Source: Pseudaeromonas paramecii
Lineage (GTDB): Bacteria; Pseudomonadota; Gammaproteobacteria; Enterobacterales; Aeromonadaceae
NCBI RefSeq assembly: GCF_039540575.1
Contig: NZ_BAABFC010000007.1
Location: forward strand, 62,001-126,000
Direction of reading: 5' to 3'
DNA length: 64,000 nt
The notes beneath the pieces are model-generated. The model saw nothing but the letters and a program-made list of their open reading frames with translations. It made no database searches and was not told the origin of the DNA. Within the stretch, counting starts at the first letter, position 1. Every line of letters starts with the position of its first letter. Both the position numbers and the translations under genes were made by a program. Of this stretch, positions 59,007 to 64,000 are shown piece after piece.

Positions 59007-59510
59007 ATGAAAACCGATGAAGCGTGGATGCAGCATGCCATTAGCCTGGCGGCTCGGGCGGAAGCCCTGGGCGAGGTGCCGGTAGGGGCCGTGCTGGTGT
59101 TAGGCGACGAGGTGGTGGGGGAAGGCTGGAACCAGGTGGTGACCAGTCACGACCCCAGTGCCCATGCCGAGGTGATGGCGCTGCGCCAGGCCGGCGCACG
59201 CCTGGGCAACTATCGCTTGCTGGACACCCGGCTCTACGTCACCCTGGAGCCCTGCGTCATGTGCGCCGGGGCCCTGGTGCATGCCCGCATCGGCACCCTG
59301 ATCTACGGCGCCAGCGATGCCAAGACAGGTGCCGTGGCGTCGGTCTTCCCGGTGTTGCAGGATCCCCATCATAACCACAGGGTCGAGGTGGTGGGGGGCG
59401 TGCTGGCCGAGGCCTGCAGTCAGCAGCTCAGCGACTTCTTCCGCCGCCGGCGGGCCGAGCACAAGGCCGCCAAGCTGGCGGCCCGTCAGGCCCCCGACTC
59501 GGTCTCCTGA
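59007..59510 (+). CDS. tadA: tRNA-specific adenosine deaminase TadA
   Basis: A 167-residue deaminase. HAE (53-55) and PCVMC (82-86) bind zinc and the catalytic Glu55; GEVPVGAVLV and YRLLDTRLYVTLEP are typical. It makes inosine at the wobble position of tRNA-Arg(ACG). ATG 59007 has GGGGAGAGG upstream. Its 3' end overlaps the convergent ppx by 25 bp. Confidence 0.95.
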   Translation: MKTDEAWMQHAISLAARAEALGEVPVGAVLVLGDEVVGEGWNQVVTSHDPSAHAEVMALRQAGARLGNYRLLDTRLYVTLEPCVMCAGALVHARIGTLIYGASDAKTGAVASVFPVLQDPHHNHRVEVVGGVLAEACSQQLSDFFRRRRAEHKAAKLAARQAPDSVS

Positions 59511-60988
59511 CGCAGCTTCAACTCCCAGCCCAGCTCCTGGGCGTATTTCTGCTCCCGGGTCAGGTTCTGCATCAGCAGGGCATTGTCCCGGCACCAGGCC
59601 GCTGGCAGGCTCAGGGTCAGCTTGTGCTCCTTGGCCTTGAGGTGCAGCGGCGGCAGGACACCATCCTGGCGTCTGTGATGCAGGGCCACCGCCAGGCGCA
59701 GCAGGCGGATGCAGCGCCACAGCGCCTCGTCCTCATGGTTCTGGATGGGGGTGAAGTCGCCGCGCTTGATGGCCTTGCGCTGAAAGCGGGCCATCAGGGC
59801 CAAAAACGCCTGTTCCTGCTGGTTGAAGCCTGGCAGATCCGAGTTGGCCAGCAGGTAGGCCGAATGCTTCTGCACCGCGCTGTAGTTGATCACCAGCCCC
59901 ACCTCATGCAGTTGCGCCGCCCAGGCCAACAGGGGGCGGTAGCTCTCCACCTCCAGTCCCCAGGCGTCCGCCACCTGATCAAACAGCCCCAGCACAGTGG
60001 CCTCCACCCGCGCCGCCTGCGCCGGATCGATGTGATACATCTGGGCCAGACCGCTGGCGGTGCGTTCGCGGATATCGCTGTGCTGCTGGCGTTCCGTCAG
60101 GCTGTAAAGGCTGCCTTCGCGCAGCGCGCCATCCGAAAAATCCATCTGCTGAATGTGCAAGGCGTCGAACAGCGCCAGTAGTATGGCTACTCCGGCGGCG
60201 ATCACCGGCCGGCGATCCTCGCTGAGCCCCGGTAGCTTGAGCTGCTCGACGCGCTTTTGCGCCACCATCTGGCTGCGCAGCAGCCTGAGCCCTTCCTGGT
60301 CGATCTGCGGGCCTCGCCCGGCGGCCAGCAGCAGCTCATGCACCGCCTTGATGGTGCCCGAGCTACCCAGACACTGCTCCCAGCCCAGCTCCCGATAGCG
60401 GGTCATGATGGGTTCTAGCTGGTGCTGGGCCTCCAGGATGGCGGCGTCGAACTGTTCGTCCGTCAGCCGGCCGTTGCCGAAGAAGTGATTGCTGAAGGTG
60501 ACGCAGCCCATCTTGCGGCTGGTGAGGGCCAGGGGGGCGAACTCTTCGCCTATGATGAGCTCGGTGCTGCCGCCACCGATGTCGATGACCAGCAGACGCC
60601 CTTCGGTGTGCTGAGTGTGGGCCACCCCCTGATAGATGAGGCGGGCCTCTTCCAGCCCGGAGATCACCTCCACCGGGTGGCCCAGCAGGGCGCGGGCCTC
60701 GGTGAGGAACAAGTCGGCATTGCTGGCCACCCGCAGGGTGAAGGTGCCCGTGATGCGCAGGTTAGCGCGGGGTATGTCCCCCAGCCGCTCACCAAACAGC
60801 CGCAGGCAGGCCAGGCCCCGGGCCATGGCCTCCGGGCTCAGCCGCCCGGTCTGCTCCAGCCCTTCGGCCAGCTGCACCCGTTCTTTTAGTCGATCGACAA
60901 TCTGCAGGCGCCCATCCACCTGGCGGGCGATCACCAGGTGGAAGCTATTGGACCCCATGTCGATGGCGGCCAACCATTCACTGGACAT
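59486..60988 (-). CDS. ppx: Exopolyphosphatase (Ppx/GppA)
   Basis: A 500-residue sugar-kinase/Hsp70-fold phosphatase. AAIDMGSNSFHLVIA (7-21) and LLVIDIGGGSTELIIGEE (about 132) are the two phosphate loops; the C-terminal half is the helical HD-like domain of long Ppx. It degrades polyphosphate from the end. It overlaps ppk by 11 bp, so both are made from one mRNA starting at the ppk Pho promoter. Confidence 0.95.
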   Translation of the reverse strand: MSSEWLAAIDMGSNSFHLVIARQVDGRLQIVDRLKERVQLAEGLEQTGRLSPEAMARGLACLRLFGERLGDIPRANLRITGTFTLRVASNADLFLTEARALLGHPVEVISGLEEARLIYQGVAHTQHTEGRLLVIDIGGGSTELIIGEEFAPLALTSRKMGCVTFSNHFFGNGRLTDEQFDAAILEAQHQLEPIMTRYRELGWEQCLGSSGTIKAVHELLLAAGRGPQIDQEGLRLLRSQMVAQKRVEQLKLPGLSEDRRPVIAAGVAILLALFDALHIQQMDFSDGALREGSLYSLTERQQHSDIRERTASGLAQMYHIDPAQAARVEATVLGLFDQVADAWGLEVESYRPLLAWAAQLHEVGLVINYSAVQKHSAYLLANSDLPGFNQQEQAFLALMARFQRKAIKRGDFTPIQNHEDEALWRCIRLLRLAVALHHRRQDGVLPPLHLKAKEHKLTLSLPAAWCRDNALLMQNLTREQKYAQELGWELKLRQETESGA

Positions 60989-63050
60989 CGGTCTGTTGCT
61001 CCTGACGTTTCAAGTAGTCGTAGATGGCGATCTGCGAGCGGATCTTGCGCTTGTTGCCCCGCGGCACATAGCGGTTGCTGGCCTCGGCATCTATGTAGCG
61101 CGCCTTGGTGGTGTCGGAGAACTGGATCTCCAGCAGGGTGTGGATGCGCTGCTTCAAGGCCTCGTCATACACGGGCGTGCTGACCTCGATGCGGTGATCC
61201 AGGTTGCGCGTCATCCAGTCGGCGGAGCCGATGAAGTAGCGGGGGTTGCCGTTGTTGTGGAATACCAGGACCCGCGGGTGCTCCAGATAGCGGTCTATGA
61301 TGCTGATGACTTCTATGTTCTCACTCTGGCCTGGCACACCAGGCACCAAAGAGCACATGCCCCGCAAGATCATGCGCACCTTGACGCCGGCCTGGCTGGC
61401 CGCATACAGGCGGCTCACCATGCCCTTGTCCACCAGGTTGTTGATCTTGATGGTGATGGCCGCCGGCAGGCCGGCCTTGGCATTGCTGATCTCGTTGTCG
61501 ATCATGCTGTACAGGCTGCGGCGCATGTTGATGGGGGAGACCAGCAGGTGGTTGAACTTGAAGCGCCGGTAGGGGTGCTCTATGTAGTCGAACACGCCCT
61601 CTACCTCGGCGGCCAGTTCGGCATTGCGGGTAAACAGGGCAAAGTCGGTGTAGATCTTGGCGGTCTTCTCGTTGAAGTTGCCGGTGCCGATGTGGGCGTA
61701 GCGCACCGCCTCGCCGTTTTCGTGACGGGTGATGAGGCACAACTTGGAGTGGATCTTCAAGGTGGGTAGGCCAAATACCACCTTGACCCCGGCCTCGGTG
61801 AGGCGTTGGGCCCAGCGGATGTTGTTCTCTTCGTCGAAGCGGGCCTGCAGCTCCACCACCACGGTTACCCGCTTGCCGTTGTTGGCGGCGTCGATCAGCG
61901 AGTCGATGACCCGGGACTGACTGGCCACCCGGTAGATGTTGATCTTGATGCTGCTCACCGCCGGATCGAAGGAGGCCTGGCGCAGCAGCTCGGTGAAGTG
62001 CTGGAACTTGTGGTAGGGGTAGTAGAGCAGTATGTCCCCCTCGCTGATGGCGTGAAACGCATTGCGCCGGCGTGAAAAACGGCTGCTCACCAGGGCCGGC
62101 AGCTTGGGATTCTCCAGGTAGGAGCGGCCCACGTTAGGGAAGCCGATGAAGTCCTTGAAGTTATGGTAGCGACCGCCGGGCAGCACGGAATCGTAGGCAC
62201 TGACCCCCAGCTTGGCGCTGAGGAAGCTGGCCATCTCCCGGGGCATCTCCCTGTCATAGGCAAAGCGCACCGGCATGGCGGTGAGGCGCTGCTTCAGGCC
62301 GTCACTCATCTTGTCCAGTAGGCTCAGGTCCAGCTGGGAGGAGAGATCGAACTCGGCATCCCGGGTCATCTTGATGGAGTAGGCGGCAATCTCGTCGTAT
62401 TCAAAGAAACCGGCGAAGATGTCATCCAGGCAGACGCGGATGATGTTATCCAGGATGATGAGCTCCTTGCGCCGCCGGCTGCCATCGGGCGGCATGGGCA
62501 CGAAACGGGGCAGCTTATCGGTGGGCACTTCGATGAGGGCGTATTTGTTGGGCTGCCCATCCTTCTTCATCATCACCGCCAGGTAGGTGTACTGATCCTT
62601 CAAGAAGGCCACGGGATCCGAGTCCTTGGTCAGCAGGATTGGGCTGATATGGCGCAGCACCTTGTCCTGGAAGAACTTGCGCAGCCAGATCTGATTGCGT
62701 TCGGAGATCTGGCTTTCGTTGATGAGGAAAATATTGTGCCGCGCCAGGGCCAGCATCAGCTCCCGGTAGGTGGCATCGAACACCTCACCCAACCGCATCA
62801 CCTTGGCCTTGACCTCGGCCAGCAGCTCGTTGTTGCCGTTGTCTTCATTGTGCTCGGTGTCGATGAGGGCGCGCCGCTTGAGCTCGGCCACCCGCACCTT
62901 GAAGAATTCGTCCTGATTGTTGGAGAAGATACCTAAGAAGCGCACCCGCTCGATCAGGGGCACACTCTTGTCCTGGGCTTCCTGCAATACCCGCTCATTG
63001 AAGGATAACCAGCTGAGTTCCTTTTCAATCCACTGCTTGTCGTTGCTCAC
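60978..63050 (-). CDS. ppk: Polyphosphate kinase 1
   Basis: A 690-residue PPK1. The phosphorylated His is His453 in RYAHIGTGNFN; KELSWLSFNERVLQEA opens the N domain; SRFSRRRNAFHAIS and two phospholipase-D-like domains follow. It makes polyphosphate from ATP at the membrane. A Pho box with a perfect -10 lies upstream. Confidence 0.96.
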   Translation of the reverse strand: MSNDKQWIEKELSWLSFNERVLQEAQDKSVPLIERVRFLGIFSNNQDEFFKVRVAELKRRALIDTEHNEDNGNNELLAEVKAKVMRLGEVFDATYRELMLALARHNIFLINESQISERNQIWLRKFFQDKVLRHISPILLTKDSDPVAFLKDQYTYLAVMMKKDGQPNKYALIEVPTDKLPRFVPMPPDGSRRRKELIILDNIIRVCLDDIFAGFFEYDEIAAYSIKMTRDAEFDLSSQLDLSLLDKMSDGLKQRLTAMPVRFAYDREMPREMASFLSAKLGVSAYDSVLPGGRYHNFKDFIGFPNVGRSYLENPKLPALVSSRFSRRRNAFHAISEGDILLYYPYHKFQHFTELLRQASFDPAVSSIKINIYRVASQSRVIDSLIDAANNGKRVTVVVELQARFDEENNIRWAQRLTEAGVKVVFGLPTLKIHSKLCLITRHENGEAVRYAHIGTGNFNEKTAKIYTDFALFTRNAELAAEVEGVFDYIEHPYRRFKFNHLLVSPINMRRSLYSMIDNEISNAKAGLPAAITIKINNLVDKGMVSRLYAASQAGVKVRMILRGMCSLVPGVPGQSENIEVISIIDRYLEHPRVLVFHNNGNPRYFIGSADWMTRNLDHRIEVSTPVYDEALKQRIHTLLEIQFSDTTKARYIDAEASNRYVPRGNKRKIRSQIAIYDYLKRQEQQTDVQ

Positions 63051-63183
63051 GATACAACCCTACTTGTGTGCTCAGGCCGGGCGGCCTTGCTGTGCTCTGG
63101 TGCTCTGACCCCTGGGGGTACTGGTCAACCACGGGCCTTGTGCTGGCCGTGCGCGCTGGCGGCGCGTGCGTGATAGTTGACTT

Positions 63184-63217
63184 ATTATATTTCAGAAACA
63201 TGACGGGCGTGTGACCG
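63184..63217 (-). promoter_or_regulatory. Pho box and -10 of ppk-ppx
   Basis: On the minus strand the half sites CGGTCAC and CCGTCAT are spaced as in a Pho box (63217-63200), 12 of 18 overall; ten bases later is a perfect TATAAT (63189-63184). Confidence 0.7.
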
Positions 63218-63339
63218 CACAGTCCTGCTAAGGGCAGACCCATCAGGGCGCCATATCGGCTAACATACCCCATGGTATCGCGGTCGTCATGGCCTCTTGT
63301 GGGCCTCATCGGCAGGATTTCATTCCACGCCCAGCACCC

Positions 63340-63373
63340 CTGTAACAAAAGTGTCATCTTGCAGACATACAAT
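63340..63373 (+). promoter_or_regulatory. Pho box and -10 of pstC
   Basis: CTGTAACAAAAGTGTCAT (63340-63357) matches the Pho consensus in 15 of 18; exactly ten bases later is TACAAT (63368-63373). Confidence 0.85.
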
Positions 63374-63404
63374 GCGCCGGTATTCAGTACATTCGAGGTT
63401 TTCG

Positions 63405-64000
63405 ATGTCCACCCAAACCCCAAACCTGACCATGTCCGGCAGCGCCAGGCGGCGCATCAAGGACAAGTTGGCAAGTGTTGGCGTCACCACCGGGGGTATC
63501 CTGGTACTGGTGGCGCTGCTGCTTATCTTCTTCTACCTGCTCTACGTGGTGAAACCCGTGTTCGAGAGCGCTAAGGTAGAGCCCGTCAGCCAGTTCTCCT
63601 TGTCCTTGTCTGGTGAGCCCGTGCTCCTGGGCATGGATGATCAGCAGGACATCGGCTACCGCTTCAGCCGGCAGGGGGGAATGGATTTCTTCTCCATCAA
63701 GCCCCAGTCTGGTTATCCGGTGGGCCAGGTGATTCTGCACCAGCAACTCGACGAAGCCGTGACCAGTGTCAGCATCACCGCCTCGGCGACGCCCATGGTG
63801 GTGTTTGGCCTGGATAACGGCACCGCCCGTGTGGTGCAGCCCGGCTTCCTCATCACCTATCCCAACGACAAGCGCACCACACAAGCGGTGGTGAAGTCGC
63901 CCCTGGGTGACGAGCCGCTGGTGCTGGACGAGCAGGGCCGCGCCATCACAGGGCTGGCCTTCGAAGCCAAGAGCGACAAGCGGCTGTTCGCGGTGCAGAC
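63405..64000 (+). CDS. pstC: Phosphate ABC transporter permease, large PstC type (3' end outside window)
   Basis: The first 198 codons are present; the frame runs off the window. MSTQTPNLTMSGSARRRIKDKLASVGVT is followed by one long transmembrane helix (GGILVLVALLLIFFYLLYVV, about 30-49) and a periplasmic domain of beta-rich sequence. This N-terminal extension, beyond the usual six-helix permease, is typical of the Vibrio/Aeromonas large PstC. GAGG lies six bases before the ATG, and a Pho promoter upstream. The identification rests on context and the extension, since the permease core is not yet visible. Confidence 0.72.
   Translation, partial: MSTQTPNLTMSGSARRRIKDKLASVGVTTGGILVLVALLLIFFYLLYVVKPVFESAKVEPVSQFSLSLSGEPVLLGMDDQQDIGYRFSRQGGMDFFSIKPQSGYPVGQVILHQQLDEAVTSVSITASATPMVVFGLDNGTARVVQPGFLITYPNDKRTTQAVVKSPLGDEPLVLDEQGRAITGLAFEAKSDKRLFAVQ

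Larger units (their letters stand above)
63051..63404. other. Divergent Pho-regulated control region between ppk and pstC
   Basis: This 354-bp gap has no gene. It holds the minus-strand ppk Pho promoter (63184-63217) and the plus-strand pstC Pho promoter (63340-63373), 122 bp apart. The rest is GC-rich leader of ppk (63051-63180), in which I see no riboswitch or terminator. Confidence 0.7.

Overview
The window is chromosomal DNA of a GC-rich gammaproteobacterium, most likely an Aeromonadaceae relative (inference). The basis is the order of the core block (greA, yhbY, rlmE, ftsH, folP, glmM, secG, tRNA-Leu, tRNA-fMet, rimP, nusA, infB, rbfA, truB, rpsO, pnp), the LexA, sigma-32 and PhoB sites that match the Escherichia/Vibrio consensus, and a Vibrio-like large PstC. 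I could not run a search, so the genus is not fixed. No phage or CRISPR array is visible; the only mobile element is one 1,032-bp insertion sequence.

Layout. Positions 1-6103 are accessory: an unidentified gene tail, a C69 dipeptidase, a shikimate-dehydrogenase-like protein, two GNAT acetyltransferases, a secreted choice-of-anchor-A protein with a PEP-CTERM tail, a TIGR02647 protein and a small secreted protein. Positions 6103-12706 hold a sucrose regulon on the minus strand (scrK; scrY-scrA-scrB-scrR): outer-membrane porin, PTS permease, sucrose-6-phosphate hydrolase, fructokinase and LacI-type repressor. Three near-palindromic operators and two CRP-like sites sit in front of scrK and scrY. 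Positions 12894-21632 hold a GNAT protein, ydiJ, modF, a YdiI-type thioesterase, deaD and udp. Positions 21766-28430 are the stress block: nadK-recN (two LexA boxes before recN) diverging from grpE-dnaK-dnaJ (sigma-32 promoters before grpE and dnaK).

Positions 28614-44274 are the translation, ribosome-assembly and RNA-decay superoperon. Several leaders there look regulatory: a terminator hairpin just before greA, tandem terminators between tRNA-fMet and rimP, and a strongly folded region before secG that contains a 10-codon ORF with a good ribosome binding site. An IS1595-family element has inserted into the T-tract of the pnp terminator with an 8-bp T8 duplication; its transposase carries an in-frame amber codon. 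Positions 45385-49256 carry an RBBP9-like hydrolase, suhB, dsrE-like, glutaredoxin, YfhL ferredoxin and trhP (yegQ) genes.

From 50012 to the end the theme is phosphate and polyphosphate: rdgC and a GNAT gene, then phoB-phoR, pstS, an Anbu proteasome-like operon (circularly permuted ATP-grasp, alpha-E, transglutaminase, Anbu), tadA, ppk-ppx and the start of a large pstC. Four Pho boxes are readable: before phoB, pstS, ppk and pstC. Three of them (phoB, ppk, pstC) lie exactly 10 bp upstream of a -10 hexamer. Polyphosphate synthesis and degradation and phosphate uptake therefore look like one PhoB regulon here. The best candidates for undescribed biology are the secG leader with its mini-ORF, the Anbu operon, and the PEP-CTERM protein.
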